DNA from: Peptoniphilus obesi ph1
Lineage (GTDB): Bacteria; Bacillota; Clostridia; Tissierellales; Peptoniphilaceae
DNA length: 58,163 bases
Assembly (NCBI RefSeq): GCF_000311865.1
Contig: NZ_HE978582.1
Coordinates: forward strand, 132,917-191,079
Direction of reading: 5' to 3'
Shown: piece by piece, positions 8,391-18,815 of the stretch
Position numbering within the stretch: the stretch's first letter is position 1
Layout: each line of letters opens with the position of its first letter
The notes under the pieces: model-generated
What the model was told of the DNA's origin: nothing
Database searches by the model: none
What the model saw: only the letters and a program-made list of their open reading frames with translations
Made by a program: the position numbers and the translations under genes

Positions 8391-8558
8391 TTATTCAGTT
8401 ATCTCAAGCATATAAGAAACTTGTTTTATCATTCCTCTTATTTGAGGATTGTCTTCGTGTTCTACAACTTGTCCTATTTTATTTAATCCCAATGCTTTAA
8501 TTGTTCTCTTATGAGTTTTAATTTTACCAATAGGGCTTTTTACTAATTTTATTTTCAT
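8391..8558 (-). CDS. rpmD: 50S ribosomal protein L30
   Basis: A 55-residue protein starting [20 protein letters not shown] and containing [20 protein letters not shown], the bacterial L30 core. The ATG at 8558 has AGGGAGT upstream. It is placed between rpsE and rplO as normal. Confidence 0.95.
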   Translation of the reverse strand: MKIKLVKSPIGKIKTHKRTIKALGLNKIGQVVEHEDNPQIRGMIKQVSYMLEITE

Positions 8559-8571
8559 AGTTCTTACTCCC

Positions 8572-9078
8572 TTATCCTAAAATTTCATTTGCTGGCTTAT
8601 TTCTAAGTCTTGCAACTGATTCAACTGTCATAAGTTCTGATAGACCTTTAATAGTTGCATTCACAATATTTCTAGGATTGTTAGATCCTATATTTTTTGT
8701 ACGTATATCTGAAATTCCTGCAAGTTCGCATACAGCACGTACTGCTCCACCAGCAATTACTCCTGTTCCTTCAGGGGCTGGTTTTAAAAATACTCTTCCC
8801 GCACCAACTACTCCAGTTACTTCATGAGGGATACTTGTATTTAATAAATTTACTTTAATTAAATGTTTTTTTGCATCTTGTGTTGCTTTTCTTATTGATT
8901 CAGGAACTTCTAGTGCTTTACCTGTTCCTACACCAACATGACCGTTTCTATCGCCAACAACTACTAGAGCTGAAAATCTAAAGTTTCTACCACCTTTAAC
9001 TACTTTTGCTACTCTGTTAATTGCTACTACTCTTTCTTCAAGATCCAACTCTTGTGCATTAATTAATGAACGTTCCAT
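8572..9078 (-). CDS. rpsE: 30S ribosomal protein S5
   Basis: A 168-residue protein. The double-stranded RNA-binding domain (about 15-80) has [20 protein letters not shown], and the second domain includes [21 protein letters not shown]5 takes part in decoding accuracy at the mRNA entry. A longer frame reaches back into rplR, but GAAGGAGGGG just before 9078 and the typical [18 protein letters not shown] opening show the true start. Confidence 0.96.
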   Translation of the reverse strand: MERSLINAQELDLEERVVAINRVAKVVKGGRNFRFSALVVVGDRNGHVGVGTGKALEVPESIRKATQDAKKHLIKVNLLNTSIPHEVTGVVGAGRVFLKPAPEGTGVIAGGAVRAVCELAGISDIRTKNIGSNNPRNIVNATIKGLSELMTVESVARLRNKPANEILG

Positions 9079-9091
9079 TTTCCCCTCCTTC

Positions 9092-9454
9092 TTAGAATTG
9101 TAGTCCTGCTTCTCTAGCTGCATCTGCTAATGCTTTGATACGTCCATGATAAACATATCCAGATCTATCAAATACTACTTCTTTGATACCAGCATCAAGA
9201 GCTCTTTGTGCTACTGACTTTCCTACTTCTTTAGCTGCTTCAATATTTTTTGTACTTTCAAGTCCTAATGATTTATCAAGTGTTGAAGCCTGTGCTAAAG
9301 TTCTTCCGTTTTCATCATCTATAATTTGTGCATATATATGCGCACTAGATCTGTAAACTGAAAGTCTTGGGCAAGATTCTGTTCCGGAGATTTTATTTCT
9401 GATTCTCTTGTGTCTTTTTATTCTGCTTGCATTTCTATCAATTTTCTTTAACAC
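9092..9454 (-). CDS. rplR: 50S ribosomal protein L18
   Basis: A 120-residue protein, full length for bacterial L18, with the basic N-terminus ([19 protein letters not shown]) and [18 protein letters not shown]; the end [20 protein letters not shown] is the 5S rRNA-binding part. It mediates attachment of 5S rRNA to the 50S subunit. It lies between rplF and rpsE. Confidence 0.97.
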   Translation of the reverse strand: MLKKIDRNASRIKRHKRIRNKISGTESCPRLSVYRSSAHIYAQIIDDENGRTLAQASTLDKSLGLESTKNIEAAKEVGKSVAQRALDAGIKEVVFDRSGYVYHGRIKALADAAREAGLQF

Positions 9455-9471
9455 TTTTATTTACTCCTTCC

Positions 9472-10008
9472 TTACTTACCTGTCTTTCCTACTTTACGTC
9501 TTATATGTTCATCTACATACTTAATACCTTTACCCTTGTATGGTTCAGGTTCTCTATATCTTCTTATATTTGCTGCATATTGACCAACTTTTTGTTTGTC
9601 TATGCCGCTTATTATGATTCTTGTTGGCTCAGGAACTTCAACTTCAATTCCTGCTGGATCTTCAAGTTCTAGTGGATGAGAAAATCCTAAAGTTAAAGCT
9701 AGTTTTTTACCACTTTTTGCTGCTCTATAACCAGTACCAACAATTTCTAATTCTTTTTTATAGCCTTCAGTAACACCAACAACCATATTATAGATCAATG
9801 TTCTTACTAAGCCGTGTAGTGATTTTGATTCTTTTGTATCATCTGGTCTAGTAACAACAATTTCTGAATCTTCTTTGCTGATATTTAATTTAGGGCTAAA
9901 GCTTTGTGTTAATTCTCCCTTAGGTCCCTTTACGGTTACTGTATTATCTTGTATTTTTACATCTACACCGTTTGGGATCTCGATTGGTTTTTTACCTATT
10001 CTAGACAT
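9472..10008 (-). CDS. rplF: 50S ribosomal protein L6
   Basis: A 178-residue protein with the two repeated L6 folds; [19 protein letters not shown] at the start and [19 protein letters not shown]-like end that binds 23S rRNA near the sarcin-ricin loop. An ATG-type start 18 bases upstream exists, but TAGGAGG sits right before 10008 and this start is the conserved one. Confidence 0.97.
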   Translation of the reverse strand: MSRIGKKPIEIPNGVDVKIQDNTVTVKGPKGELTQSFSPKLNISKEDSEIVVTRPDDTKESKSLHGLVRTLIYNMVVGVTEGYKKELEIVGTGYRAAKSGKKLALTLGFSHPLELEDPAGIEVEVPEPTRIIISGIDKQKVGQYAANIRRYREPEPYKGKGIKYVDEHIRRKVGKTGK

Positions 10009-10019
10009 ATTTCCTCCTA

Positions 10020-10415
10020 TTACCAAACGTAGCAGATTACTTCTCCACCTACATTAGAGTTTCTAGCTTCTTTGTCAGTAATTATTCCTTTTGAAGTTGA
10101 AATAATTGCAATGCCAAGTCCGCCAAGAACTTTAGGCACTTCACTATTTTTTGCATATACTCTAAGGCCAGGTTTAGAAATTCTCTTTAAACCACTAATA
10201 ACTTTTTCGTCGTTTTCGCCGTATTTTATATCAATTCTAATTATTCCTTGTTTGTCATCATCTATTACTTCGTAATTTTTAATATATCCTTCTCTTAATA
10301 GAATTTCGGATATTTGCTTTTTAATATTTGAAGCCGGAATATCAACAGATTTATGTTTTGCATTATTAGCATTTCTAATTCTAGTAAGCATATCTGCAAT
10401 TGGGTCTGTCATCAT
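10020..10415 (-). CDS. rpsH: 30S ribosomal protein S8
   Basis: A 131-residue protein: [16 protein letters not shown] near the start, [20 protein letters not shown] and [11 protein letters not shown]-like end are S8 hallmarks. S8 binds the central domain of 16S rRNA and in other bacteria represses the spc operon. Two ATG codons are adjacent; GGGAGG is 8 bases before the first, so 10415 is used. Confidence 0.96.
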   Translation of the reverse strand: MMTDPIADMLTRIRNANNAKHKSVDIPASNIKKQISEILLREGYIKNYEVIDDDKQGIIRIDIKYGENDEKVISGLKRISKPGLRVYAKNSEVPKVLGGLGIAIISTSKGIITDKEARNSNVGGEVICYVW

Positions 10416-10448
10416 ATTATTTGCCTCCCTTCCTGCTAATGGTAATAA

Positions 10449-10634
10449 TTACCAACTTGCTTTTCTCACACCTGGAATCTGTCCTTTATATGCTAATTCT
10501 CTAAAACAAATTCTACAGATACCATATTTTTTTAATACAGAATGTGGTCTACCACATATGTTACATCTAGTGTATTCTCTTGATTTATATTTAGCTTTTC
10601 TTTTTTGTTTTGCTATCATTGATTTTTTTGCCAC
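10449..10634 (-). CDS. rpsN: 30S ribosomal protein S14, zinc-binding type
   Basis: A 61-residue short S14 with [20 protein letters not shown], four cysteines in two CxxC pairs that bind zinc. This is the type Z form found in many Gram-positive bacteria. S14 completes the 30S head. It is preceded by rplE and followed by rpsH, the normal spc order. Confidence 0.97.
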   Translation of the reverse strand: MAKKSMIAKQKRKAKYKSREYTRCNICGRPHSVLKKYGICRICFRELAYKGQIPGVRKASW

Positions 10635-10650
10635 AAGTGTTTCCCCCTAA

Positions 10651-11193
10651 TTACTTTTCAAATGGCATTCCCATTTTTTCAAGGAAAGCTTTAGCTTCTT
10701 CATCTGTCTTAGCTGTTGTGACAATTGATATATCCATACCTCTTATAGCATCTACTTTGTCATATTCTATTTCAGGAAATATCAATTGTTCTTTTAAACC
10801 TAGTGCATAATTTCCTCTACCATCAAATGCTGTAGATTTTACACCTCTAAAGTCTCTTACTCTTGGAAGAGCAATATTCATTAGTTTGTCAAGAAAATCA
10901 TACATTCTTTCGCCACGTAGAGTTACTTTAACACCAATTTTATTTCCTTCTCTTAACTTGAAGTTCGCAATTGATTTTCTTGCTGTTGTAACAACTGGCT
11001 TTTGACCTGATATTAAAGTAAGGTCTTCAATAGCTGATTCAAGACTCTTAGGATTGTCTTTAGCTTCTCCTAATCCTATGTTTATTACAACTTTTTCAAG
11101 TTTAGGAACTTCCATTATGCTTTTATATTCGAATTTTTCAAGTAGATAGCTTACTACTTCATTATCATACTTTTCTTTTAATCTTGAAGTCAT
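10651..11193 (-). CDS. rplE: 50S ribosomal protein L5
   Basis: A 180-residue protein with [20 protein letters not shown] and [20 protein letters not shown], then [21 protein letters not shown]5 binds 5S rRNA with L18 and touches the P-site tRNA. Full family length; good ribosome binding site at 11 bases after rplX. Confidence 0.97.
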   Translation of the reverse strand: MTSRLKEKYDNEVVSYLLEKFEYKSIMEVPKLEKVVINIGLGEAKDNPKSLESAIEDLTLISGQKPVVTTARKSIANFKLREGNKIGVKVTLRGERMYDFLDKLMNIALPRVRDFRGVKSTAFDGRGNYALGLKEQLIFPEIEYDKVDAIRGMDISIVTTAKTDEEAKAFLEKMGMPFEK

Positions 11194-11204
11194 ATTCTAC
11201 CTCC

Positions 11205-11513
11205 TTACTTTATAGCTTCGTTGTCAGATTTTTTAAATCTGATTTTCTTTCCATCTTCTATTCTATAACCAAGTTTTGTAGTCTTGCCTGATTTTGAATC
11301 AAAGTATGCTACATTTGAAACATCAATAGCAGCTTCTTGTTTTTCTATTCCGCCTGCTTGTTGAGGTCCTCTTGGTTTTATATGTTTTGTAACCATATTT
11401 ACCTTTTCTACAATTACTTTATGTTGTTTAGGAAAGGTTTTTAGTACTTTACCGGTAGCTCCTTTGTCTTTTCCGGCAATCACTTTTACAGTATCACCTT
11501 TTTTAATACGCAT
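11205..11513 (-). CDS. rplX: 50S ribosomal protein L24
   Basis: A 102-residue protein with an N-terminal KOW motif (KKGDTVKVIAGKDKGATGKV, residues 4-23) and HIKPRGPQQAGGIEKQEAAI. L24 is one of the two proteins that start 50S assembly. Position between rplN and rplE is standard. Confidence 0.97.
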   Translation of the reverse strand: MRIKKGDTVKVIAGKDKGATGKVLKTFPKQHKVIVEKVNMVTKHIKPRGPQQAGGIEKQEAAIDVSNVAYFDSKSGKTTKLGYRIEDGKKIRFKKSDNEAIK

Positions 11514-11525
11514 ATTTACCTCCCA

Positions 11526-11894
11526 TTAAAGAACTTCCGGTGCAAGTGAAATTATCTTCATGAAATTTCCACTTCTTAGTTCTCTGGTAACAGGTCCAAA
11601 GATACGAGTTCCTACCGGACTTCTGTCATCCTTTATTATAACTGCTGCATTTTCATCAAATCTTATATATGATCCGTCTTTACGGCTAATTCCTTTATTT
11701 GTTCTAACAATTACGGCCTTAACTACTGAACCTTTTTTTACAACTCCACCAGGAATTGCATGTTTTACAGAACAAACAACTATATCACCGATATTAGCTA
11801 CTTTTCTGTTTGTACCACCAAGTACTTTTATTACAAGTAGTTCTCTAGCTCCGGAATTATCAGCAACATGTAGTCTTGTTTCTTGTTGAATCAT
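11526..11894 (-). CDS. rplN: 50S ribosomal protein L14
   Basis: A 122-residue protein with [20 protein letters not shown] and [20 protein letters not shown], nearly invariant in bacteria. L14 forms inter-subunit bridge B8 at the interface. It follows rpsQ by 21 bases; an AGGAGG site precedes the ATG. Confidence 0.97.
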   Translation of the reverse strand: MIQQETRLHVADNSGARELLVIKVLGGTNRKVANIGDIVVCSVKHAIPGGVVKKGSVVKAVIVRTNKGISRKDGSYIRFDENAAVIIKDDRSPVGTRIFGPVTRELRSGNFMKIISLAPEVL

Positions 11895-11915
11895 GAGCTT
11901 ACCTCCTTCTAGAAA

Positions 11916-12170
11916 TTATTTAGCTTTCTCAATAATATCTACTAATCTCCATCTCTTGTCCTTACTTAGTGGCCTTGTTTCCATGATTTTTACTTTATCG
12001 TTTAATTTTGCTTCATTGTTTTCATCATGAACTTTAAATTTAGTAGTCTTTTTAAATCTTTTTTTATAAATGGGATGAGTTACAAATGTTTCAACAGCTA
12101 CAGTGATAGTTTTTTCCATCTTATCGCTGATTACTGTTCCTATTTCAGTTTTTCTTGAATTTCTTTGCAT
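11916..12170 (-). CDS. rpsQ: 30S ribosomal protein S17
   Basis: An 84-residue OB-fold protein with [18 protein letters not shown] and the loop [20 protein letters not shown]-like end, which binds 16S rRNA helix 11. It lies 6 bases after rpmC. Confidence 0.97.
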   Translation of the reverse strand: MQRNSRKTEIGTVISDKMEKTITVAVETFVTHPIYKKRFKKTTKFKVHDENNEAKLNDKVKIMETRPLSKDKRWRLVDIIEKAK

Positions 12171-12176
12171 GGTCTA

Positions 12177-12383
12177 TTAAGCCTCCTTTCCCACTTCTAG
12201 TTCACGTTCTCTGAGGACAGTTTTAACTCTTGCTATATCTTTTTTTAATAATTTAATACTTGCTGGATTGTCAAGTTGACCTGTTGCTAGTCTAAATCTT
12301 AAATTAAATAATTCGTTTTTTAAATCATTTACTTTGTTTACTAATTCTTCACTTGACATTTGGCGAATTTCTTTAGTCTTCAT
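12177..12383 (-). CDS. rpmC: 50S ribosomal protein L29
   Basis: A 68-residue two-helix protein, [20 protein letters not shown], with [21 protein letters not shown]29 sits at the tunnel exit and with L23 contacts SRP and trigger factor. An ATG 12 bases upstream is possible, but AAAAGGATGG is spaced better for 12383. It overlaps the end of rplP by 11 bases, suggesting coupled translation. Confidence 0.94.
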   Translation of the reverse strand: MKTKEIRQMSSEELVNKVNDLKNELFNLRFRLATGQLDNPASIKLLKKDIARVKTVLRERELEVGKEA

Positions 12384-12804
12384 TTGATTCACCATCCTTT
12401 TCTCTCATAACAATTTTTGATTTGATTGGAAGTTTCATTGCTGCAAGTCTCATTGCTTCTCTTGCTATTTCATCTGAAACACCGCTCATTTCAAACATAA
12501 TACGGCCTGGTTTTACTACAGACACCCAATATTCAGGAGCACCTTTACCAGAACCCATACGAGTTTCAGCAGGTTTTTCTGTTACTGGCTTATCTGGAAA
12601 TATTTTGATCCAAATATTTCCTCCTCTTTTTATATATCTAGTCATAGCACGACGTGCTGCTTCTATTTGATTTGAAGTAATCCAAGCTGGTTCTAGAGCT
12701 TGTAGCCCATATTCACCATAGGTAAGCGTGTTTCCACGTTGTGCTTTACCTTTCATTCTGCCTCTGTGCACTCTACGGTACTTTACTCTTTTAGGCATTA
12801 ACAT
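12373..12804 (-). CDS. rplP: 50S ribosomal protein L16
   Basis: A 143-residue protein with [20 protein letters not shown] and [20 protein letters not shown], then [21 protein letters not shown]16 organises the A-site tRNA elbow region. AGGAGG is 9 bases before the ATG. Confidence 0.97.
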   Translation of the reverse strand: MLMPKRVKYRRVHRGRMKGKAQRGNTLTYGEYGLQALEPAWITSNQIEAARRAMTRYIKRGGNIWIKIFPDKPVTEKPAETRMGSGKGAPEYWVSVVKPGRIMFEMSGVSDEIAREAMRLAAMKLPIKSKIVMREKDGESNED

Positions 12805-12828
12805 GACTGTTTTCCTCCTCTCGTCAGA

Positions 12829-13566
12829 TTATCTGTTTTCGTTCTTATTTCTTTGATTTCTTCTAGGAGCTCTGTTGTTTCTGTTATCTCTGTTTTGTGG
12901 TCTTCTTCTGTTGTTTCTTTTTCTGTTTTCTTTTATTTCTGGAAGAACTTCACCCTTATATAACCAAACTTTTACTCCAAGCTTTCCATAAGTTGTATCT
13001 GCTTCTGCAAATCCATAGTCTATATCAGCTCTTATTGTTTGAAGAGGAATTGTTCCTTCTGAATATCCTTCAGTTCTTGCCATGTCAGCACCACCAACAC
13101 GACCTGAAACAGATGTTTTAATACCTTTTGCTCCAGCTCTCATTGTTCTTTGAATTGCTTGTTTCATTGCTCTTCTGAATGAAACTCTTCTTTCAAGTGA
13201 TTCAGCAATTGATTCAGCAACAAGTTGTGCTTCTAAATCTTGAACTTTAATTTCTTCTACATTTATAACAACACTTTTGCCAGTAAGTTTTTCAAGTTCT
13301 TTTCTTAACTCTTCAACTCCAGCTCCGCCTCTTCCTATTACCATTCCAGGCTTAGCTGTATAAATTGAAATCTTAACCTTTTTAGAGGCTCTTTCAATAT
13401 TAATTTTTGAAATACCAGCTGTGTATAATTTTTCTTTTACATATTTACGGATTTTGTTATCTTCCAATAATAATTCTGCGAAATCTTTTTTATTGGCAAA
13501 CCATTTAGAATCCCAGTCTTTAATTACGCCAACACGTAGTCCGTGTGGATTAACTTTTTGGCCCAT
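12829..13566 (-). CDS. rpsC: 30S ribosomal protein S3
   Basis: A 245-residue protein: N-terminal domain with [22 protein letters not shown] domain with [20 protein letters not shown] (about 72-91), and C-terminal domain ending in [21 protein letters not shown]3 lines the mRNA entry and takes part in helicase activity. The last 30 residues are an Arg/Asn-rich tail ([20 protein letters not shown]), longer and more repetitive than in many species. Confidence 0.97.
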   Translation of the reverse strand: MGQKVNPHGLRVGVIKDWDSKWFANKKDFAELLLEDNKIRKYVKEKLYTAGISKINIERASKKVKISIYTAKPGMVIGRGGAGVEELRKELEKLTGKSVVINVEEIKVQDLEAQLVAESIAESLERRVSFRRAMKQAIQRTMRAGAKGIKTSVSGRVGGADMARTEGYSEGTIPLQTIRADIDYGFAEADTTYGKLGVKVWLYKGEVLPEIKENRKRNNRRRPQNRDNRNNRAPRRNQRNKNENR

Positions 13567-13578
13567 TATTCACACTCC

Positions 13579-13914
13579 TTATTCAGCTTCTGCAACTACT
13601 ACGCCAATATGGCTTGATCTTTTTAATATCGGATAAGCCGTACCTTTAGCTTTTGGACGGAATCTTTTCATTGTTGGACCGTCATTGGCATATGCCTTAG
13701 CTACATATAAATTATCTCTATTTAAATTTAAATTATTTTCAGCGTTAGCTACTGCAGAGTTAAGCACCTTGTAAAGTTCTCTTGCTCCTTTCTTAGGAGT
13801 GAACTTTAACATAGAAAGGGCTTCATCTACTTGTTTGCCACGAATTTCTGCGCAAATATAATTCACTTTTAATGGTGAAATTCTAACATATTTTGCAACT
13901 GCTTTTGCTTGCAT
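13579..13914 (-). CDS. rplV: 50S ribosomal protein L22
   Basis: A 111-residue protein with [20 protein letters not shown] and the beta hairpin [20 protein letters not shown] that reaches into the exit tunnel, the place where macrolide resistance changes occur. No insertion in the loop is seen. Standard place between rpsS and rpsC. Confidence 0.97.
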   Translation of the reverse strand: MQAKAVAKYVRISPLKVNYICAEIRGKQVDEALSMLKFTPKKGARELYKVLNSAVANAENNLNLNRDNLYVAKAYANDGPTMKRFRPKAKGTAYPILKRSSHIGVVVAEAE

Positions 13915-13930
13915 TATTTTCCCCTTTCTT

Positions 13931-14215
13931 TTACTTTACATCAGTGGTCTTTTCACTTTTAGCTGTATGTCCCCTGAAAAGTCTTGTAGGTGCAAATTCT
14001 CCTAATTTGTGTCCTACCATATCTTCTGTTATATATACAGGAACATGCTTTCTGCCGTCATACACTGCTATTGTGTGTGATATCATTTCAGGAAATATAG
14101 TGGAGCGGCGAGACCAAGTTTTGATAACTTTCTTGTCGTTTGTTGCGTTTAAAGCGTCTACTTTTTTTAACAGATGTTCATCTGCAAAAGGACCTTTTTT
14201 AACTGATCTACTCAT
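13931..14215 (-). CDS. rpsS: 30S ribosomal protein S19
   Basis: A 94-residue protein with [20 protein letters not shown] and [20 protein letters not shown], then [17 protein letters not shown]19 with S13 forms the head contact to the 50S. Family length; located 13 bases after rplB. Confidence 0.97.
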   Translation of the reverse strand: MSRSVKKGPFADEHLLKKVDALNATNDKKVIKTWSRRSTIFPEMISHTIAVYDGRKHVPVYITEDMVGHKLGEFAPTRLFRGHTAKSEKTTDVK

Positions 14216-14228
14216 TATTTACCTCCCC

Positions 14229-15062
14229 TTATTTAGTCTTTCTTCTTCTAACTATATACATGTTAGATTTTTTGTTCTTAGCTCTAGTCTTAAGTCCAAG
14301 TGTTGGTTTACCCCAAGGAGTTACTGGTGAAGGTCTACCTATAGGAGTTCTACCTTCCCCACCACCATGAGGGTGATCTACTGGGTTCATTGCTGAACCT
14401 CTTACGTGAGGTCTTTTTCCTAGATATCTTGATTTACCAGCTTTACCTAAAACTACTAATTCATGAGTAAGGTTTCCAACTTGACCAACTGTAGCTCTAC
14501 ATTCTAGTAAAACTAGTCTAAACTCTCCTGATGGTAAACGAAGTTGTGCATATTTTCCTTCTTTAGCCATTAGTTGAGCTGATGAACCAGCTGATCTTGC
14601 AATTTGTCCACCTTTTCCAGGTAACATTTCTATGTTATGAACTGTTGTACCAATAGGTATATCTGCTAATCTTAGAGCATTACCTACTTTGATATCAGCT
14701 TCTTGTCCTGATTCTACTGTGTCTCCTACTTTTAATCCATTTGGAGCAAGTATATATCTTTTTTCACCATCAGCATAATTAAGTAGTGCTATATAACTTG
14801 TTCTATATGGATCGTATTCAATAGCTGCAACTTTTGCAGGTATATTGTCTTTGTCTCTTTTAAAGTCAATAATTCTATATTTTCTTTTAACTCCGCCACC
14901 TTTATGTCTTGAAGTTATTCTACCGTAAGAGTTTCTTCCGGCATTTGATTTTAAGCTTACAGTAAGGCTTTTTTCTGGAGCTTTTTTTGTTATTTCTTCA
15001 AATGTAGAGACAGTCATCTGTCTTAATGCAGGAGAAGTTGGTTTAAATCCTCTAATTGCCAT
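14229..15062 (-). CDS. rplB: 50S ribosomal protein L2
   Basis: A 277-residue protein, full length, with the conserved peptidyl-transferase region [20 protein letters not shown] followed by [12 protein letters not shown]; the His in DHPHGGG is the residue linked with peptidyl transfer. L2 joins the subunits at bridge B7b. It follows rplW by 14 bases. Confidence 0.98.
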   Translation of the reverse strand: MAIRGFKPTSPALRQMTVSTFEEITKKAPEKSLTVSLKSNAGRNSYGRITSRHKGGGVKRKYRIIDFKRDKDNIPAKVAAIEYDPYRTSYIALLNYADGEKRYILAPNGLKVGDTVESGQEADIKVGNALRLADIPIGTTVHNIEMLPGKGGQIARSAGSSAQLMAKEGKYAQLRLPSGEFRLVLLECRATVGQVGNLTHELVVLGKAGKSRYLGKRPHVRGSAMNPVDHPHGGGEGRTPIGRPSPVTPWGKPTLGLKTRAKNKKSNMYIVRRRKTK

Positions 15063-15076
15063 CTTTTTCCTCCTTA

Positions 15077-15367
15077 TTATTCCATACCTTCGAAGAATTC
15101 AATATCTTTTGAATCTTCTTTTAATTTTACAATAGCTTTCTTCCAAGCAGGACGTCTTCCTTGACTTACGCCTTGTCTTTTTAACTTTCCATACATATTC
15201 ATAGTGTTCACTGATTCAACATCTACACCAAAAATTTCTTCTATCGCTTTTTTAATTTCAGGTTTTGTAGCGTTTTTATCAACTTCAAATGTGTATTTCT
15301 TTTCTTCTGTGATGTCCATACTCTTTTCAGTTATAATAGGTCTTTTTATGATGTCAAATTTATTCAT
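15077..15367 (-). CDS. rplW: 50S ribosomal protein L23
   Basis: A 96-residue protein with [20 protein letters not shown] and [20 protein letters not shown], the docking protein for trigger factor and SRP at the tunnel exit. One base is shared with rplD, so the two are translationally coupled. Confidence 0.97.
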   Translation of the reverse strand: MNKFDIIKRPIITEKSMDITEEKKYTFEVDKNATKPEIKKAIEEIFGVDVESVNTMNMYGKLKRQGVSQGRRPAWKKAIVKLKEDSKDIEFFEGME

Positions 15368-15990
15368 TAATTGAACACCTCCTCAATAACTTTCAAAGCA
15401 TCTTTAGTTACTACAAATGAGTTGTATTTTAAAATGTCATATACGTTGATGTTTTGAGCCATTGTTGTTTTTACATTTTCCATATTTCTTGAAGCTCTTT
15501 TAATGTTTTCATCATTATCAGCTATAACAACTAAAGCTTTTCTATTAGCATTTACATTATCTAAAACTTTTTTGAAATTCTTTGTTTTTGCTTCTTCAAG
15601 TTTGAAATCATCTAATACGATTATTTCATTTTCTTGAGCTTTTGATGTTAAAACACTCTTAAGAGCAAGTCTTCTAACTTTTTTAGGTGTTGTATAGGAA
15701 TAGTCTCTTGGTTTCTTAGCAAACACTACTCCGCCACCTCTCCATTGAGGAGATCTTATACTACCTTGTCTTGCACGGCCAGTTCCCTTTTGTCTCCAAG
15801 GTTTTCTTCCACCGCCACGTACCTCTGCACGTGTTTTTGCACTGTGTGTACCTTGTCTTTTATTAGCTAAGATATTTTTTACAACAAGATAAACAGCATG
15901 TTCATTTATTTCAATATCAAATATCTCTTTGTTTAATTCAATTTCTTCTACAGATTTACCATCCATATTTAAAACAGAAATGTTAGGCAT
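15367..15990 (-). CDS. rplD: 50S ribosomal protein L4
   Basis: A 207-residue protein with the tunnel-lining loop ([20 protein letters not shown], then [20 protein letters not shown]) at about residues 44-83. In enterobacteria L4 also represses its own operon; in Firmicutes L4 control is known through leader RNAs of different structure. No loop changes that suggest macrolide resistance stand out by eye. Confidence 0.97.
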   Translation of the reverse strand: MPNISVLNMDGKSVEEIELNKEIFDIEINEHAVYLVVKNILANKRQGTHSAKTRAEVRGGGRKPWRQKGTGRARQGSIRSPQWRGGGVVFAKKPRDYSYTTPKKVRRLALKSVLTSKAQENEIIVLDDFKLEEAKTKNFKKVLDNVNANRKALVVIADNDENIKRASRNMENVKTTMAQNINVYDILKYNSFVVTKDALKVIEEVFN

Positions 15991-16016
15991 AAAAACACCC
16001 TCCTTTCACTACTTTT

Positions 16017-16640
16017 CTATTTAACAGTATTTTTAATGATAACAGTACCTTTCTTAGGTCCAGGAATTGCACCCTTGATCAGAATTAGGTTTTTATCTAA
16101 GTCAACTCTTATTATTTCAAGATTTTGTACTGTAACTCTTTCATTTCCCATTTTGCCGGCCATTCTATGTCCCTTCCAAACTCTTCCAGGATAAGTTGCC
16201 GCACTCATACCACCTGGCATTCTATGGAATTTTGAACCGTGAGTTTCTCTACCACGACCGAAGTTGTGTCTTCTGATAACACCTTGAGTTCCTTTACCTT
16301 TAGAATTTCCAGTAACATCAACGAATTGTCCTTGTTCGAATATATCTACTTTTAATTCATCGCCAATGTTATATTCATCAGTGTTGTCAGTTCTAAATTC
16401 TCTGATATTTTTCTTGTATTCAACACCTGCTTTGTCGAAGTGTCCTTTTATTGGTTTATTAACTCTTCTTTCTTTAACATAACCTGTAGCTACTTGTATT
16501 GCGTTATATCCATCTACTTCCTCTGTCTTTTTTTGAATTACTACATTAGGTTCAGCTTCAATAACTGTTACAGGAGTAACAACACCTTGTTCGTCAAAGA
16601 TTTGAGTCATACCAATCTTTTTACCAATTAATAGTTTCAA
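16017..16640 (-). CDS. rplC: 50S ribosomal protein L3
   Basis: A 207-residue protein with [19 protein letters not shown] and the extension [20 protein letters not shown] then [19 protein letters not shown]3 starts 50S assembly and its loop reaches the peptidyl-transferase centre. A small hairpin GATTGC/GCAATC (16666-16680) lies between rpsJ and this gene and may tune expression. Confidence 0.97.
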   Translation of the reverse strand: MKLLIGKKIGMTQIFDEQGVVTPVTVIEAEPNVVIQKKTEEVDGYNAIQVATGYVKERRVNKPIKGHFDKAGVEYKKNIREFRTDNTDEYNIGDELKVDIFEQGQFVDVTGNSKGKGTQGVIRRHNFGRGRETHGSKFHRMPGGMSAATYPGRVWKGHRMAGKMGNERVTVQNLEIIRVDLDKNLILIKGAIPGPKKGTVIIKNTVK

Positions 16641-16696
16641 TATTTACCTCCTAATTTTTACAGCGGATTGCTGCGCAATCTTATAAAGAACAATTA

Positions 16697-17014
16697 TTAT
16701 AGCTTAATTTCTATATCAACGCCTGCTGGCAAGTTGAGTTTCATAAGTGAATCTACTGTCTTTTGATTTGGATTTACAATATCAATAAGACGTTTGTGTG
16801 TTCTTTGTTCGAATTGTTCTCTAGAATCCTTATATTTATGAACTGCTCTAAGTATTGTTATGATTTCCTTTTCTGTTGGTAGTGGTATAGGTCCTGAAAC
16901 AACCGCACCTGTTTGCTTTGCAGCTTCCACTATTCTTGAAGCAGAATTATCTAATAGTTCATAATCATAAGCTTTAAGTTTAATTCTTATTTTTTGTTTG
17001 CCATTATTTGACAT
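16697..17014 (-). CDS. rpsJ: 30S ribosomal protein S10 (NusE)
   Basis: A 105-residue protein with [20 protein letters not shown] and [20 protein letters not shown], then [21 protein letters not shown]10 is part of the 30S head and, as NusE, binds NusB in antitermination. It is the first gene of the operon, with AGGAGGG before the ATG and a 200-base leader; tuf and fusA, often upstream, are not here. Confidence 0.97.
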   Translation of the reverse strand: MSNNGKQKIRIKLKAYDYELLDNSASRIVEAAKQTGAVVSGPIPLPTEKEIITILRAVHKYKDSREQFEQRTHKRLIDIVNPNQKTVDSLMKLNLPAGVDIEIKL

Positions 17015-17042
17015 ACTTTCCCTCCTATTCGCATAAATAACA

Positions 17043-17227
17043 TATTTGCGAGTTTAGGTTACTGATAAACGCACCCTGGTGTATCTTGAGTGCCATTTAA
17101 AAAGAAAAATAACCTCGCCCTGGTCAAGCCGGGACTTCTCATCCATAATTACCTTGCCTTCCTTTTTCTCTCAAAAGACAAGCAACTTATAGAATCATCG
17201 CAACTAATCTATTTCAAACGCTTTAAT
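17043..17227 (-). promoter_or_regulatory. 5' leader of the S10 operon, candidate regulatory RNA
   Basis: About 200 bases separate the promoter from rpsJ. The leader is richer in G+C than the AT-rich DNA beyond it and can form a stem such as TGCG and TTTA against TAAA and CGCA at about 17046-17073, plus GC-rich parts around AAGTCCCGG and ACCAGGGTGCG. Ribosomal leader RNAs bound by S10 or L4 are known for Firmicutes; whether this one belongs to such a class is inference. Confidence 0.4.
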
Positions 17228-17256
17228 ATTATATAAAAGACTTGAGCATTTGTAAA
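17228..17256 (-). promoter_or_regulatory. Sigma-A promoter of the S10-spc-alpha operon
   Basis: On the minus strand TTTACA (17251-17256) and TATAAT (17228-17233) are separated by exactly 17 bases. It is the only strong promoter seen before rpsJ. The next 230 bases upstream (17257-17490) are almost pure A and T and hold no gene; such DNA could act as an UP-element or simply as spacer. Confidence 0.8.
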
Positions 17257-17487
17257 GGCTATTTGACAAATTTCTTTAAGTTTTTTATTTTTATTTTTTA
17301 TATTTTTTATTTAATTAAATTCTACTCCTTTTTATCTATTATATATAGGAAGAAAATATTTTATTTAATTTTTTATAATTCCTAACTTTTATTATCCTAT
17401 ATATTTTTAATTTATTCTTTTATCTTCTATTATATTAATATATTAAGTTTTTAAATACATTATTAATATGCTTAATTTTACAAATAA

Positions 17488-17515
17488 AAAAAGATGGTGG
17501 CCCCATCTCTTTTTA
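17488..17515 (-). terminator. Terminator of the phosphodiesterase/ABC operon
   Basis: The minus strand folds AGATGGGG with CCATCT around a short loop (17492-17508) and continues TTTTTTTATT. It separates the transport operon from the ribosomal operon. Confidence 0.75.
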
Positions 17516-17550
17516 CTGTATCATATTAATTATATATAGGAAGGTGTAGT

Positions 17551-18807
17551 TTATTTTATAATTTCTTTTATATAGTTTTTATTTTTTGATTCTAGCTCTA
17601 GATCCATTACCTTGTTTATAGTTCCTGCTATGTTTAAGATACTTTCTTTTTCTAATATAGTATCTTCTTTAAAGTTAGGACCTACACAGATAGCAATTGC
17701 ATCGTAATTATTTTTATCTGGTAAATATCCGTGGTTACCATGATTTTTAGTATTATTTTTAGAAATTAAATTTTCTCCAAGTTGAGAATCAAATATATAT
17801 CCTTCTTTTGCTTCTAACCATAGAACTGCATCTTTTGATGCTCCAAGTTTTTCTATTTCATCTTTATATATTATTTTTTCTACTTCTTCTATATTTAGCT
17901 CTTTTAATTTATTTATTATTTTTTCTAAAGTTTCCTTATCATCTTTATCTTTTAAGTAGAGAGCTGCAGATCCACCATTGGTTAAGAAGAAAGCTTTGTA
18001 GTCTTTTGTTGAACCATCTTCATTTGCTTCTAAAAGATCCATATCTTCTAATATTTTATTAATTTTTATAGATTTAAATACATCTATTTGAGAGTGATCT
18101 GATATAAACACTACATTTATATCATCTAAATTATTTTCTTTTGAAATTTCTTGGAAGAATCTTTCAAGTCTTGCATCTAAATCTTTTATAGCGTAGTCAA
18201 CTGCTAGGTGTTTTGAGCCATAGACGTGTTTTTTACTATCTATATTTATTAAATGTAGAAATAATAAATCTGGATTGTATTTATTAAAAGTGTAGGCTGC
18301 AGATCTTGCTAAAAATTCATCATAGCCTGGTTGCTGATCAGGGTCTACTTCGCCAAAGTTTTGGAATAATTCTCTTATATAATTTGAGTCTGATTGACTT
18401 GATACATATTCTGCAAATTCCATGCCATAAGTATTTCCAATTTCTGGAAAATTATAATCTATGTCTGCATTTACTGTTACTGGCCATGAAAATGAAGCAA
18501 TTTTTAATCCTTTTCTTTTAGCTGCAGTAAATATACTATCAACTTTTACATATTTATAATCCCAAAACCAATCCATAGCGAGTTTTTCTGGTTGCAATAA
18601 AAGATTGTTATCAACTCCATGGTCTATTGGTCTAACTCCAGTAATCATACTTGTATGAATTGGGTATGTTACTGTTGGATAAATTGTTTTTAAATTTTTT
18701 ATCCAAGATCCTTTTTTTATCATCTTACTTAAAAATGGCATTTTGGAATAAGTTTCTTCGTCAATATTTCCTAATGCATCTAGTGAAATTACTATTAATT
18801 TATTCAT
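17551..18807 (-). CDS. Cytosolic alkaline phosphatase-fold phosphodiesterase (NPP-like)
   Basis: A 418-residue enzyme of the nucleotide pyrophosphatase/phosphodiesterase group. Metal ligand Asp10 is in VISLDALG; the nucleophile is probably Thr47 in YPTVTYP; INIDSKKHVYG, ISDHSQ and NHGNHGYLPD supply the other zinc ligands. There is no signal peptide, so it should act on a substrate already inside the cell. An in-frame start 120 bases upstream lies inside the permease gene; AAGGAG before 18807 marks the real one. As last gene of a UgpBAEC-like operon it may split an imported glycerophosphodiester. Exact substrate unknown. Confidence 0.85.
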   Translation of the reverse strand: MNKLIVISLDALGNIDEETYSKMPFLSKMIKKGSWIKNLKTIYPTVTYPIHTSMITGVRPIDHGVDNNLLLQPEKLAMDWFWDYKYVKVDSIFTAAKRKGLKIASFSWPVTVNADIDYNFPEIGNTYGMEFAEYVSSQSDSNYIRELFQNFGEVDPDQQPGYDEFLARSAAYTFNKYNPDLLFLHLINIDSKKHVYGSKHLAVDYAIKDLDARLERFFQEISKENNLDDINVVFISDHSQIDVFKSIKINKILEDMDLLEANEDGSTKDYKAFFLTNGGSAALYLKDKDDKETLEKIINKLKELNIEEVEKIIYKDEIEKLGASKDAVLWLEAKEGYIFDSQLGENLISKNNTKNHGNHGYLPDKNNYDAIAICVGPNFKEDTILEKESILNIAGTINKVMDLELESKNKNYIKEIIK

Positions 18808-18815
18808 ATATCTCC

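Noticed and set aside
13893-14330. 145-residue frame opposite rpsS and rplV
   Set aside because: Antisense to certain ribosomal genes; phenylalanine- and serine-rich, as is usual for the reverse of such genes.
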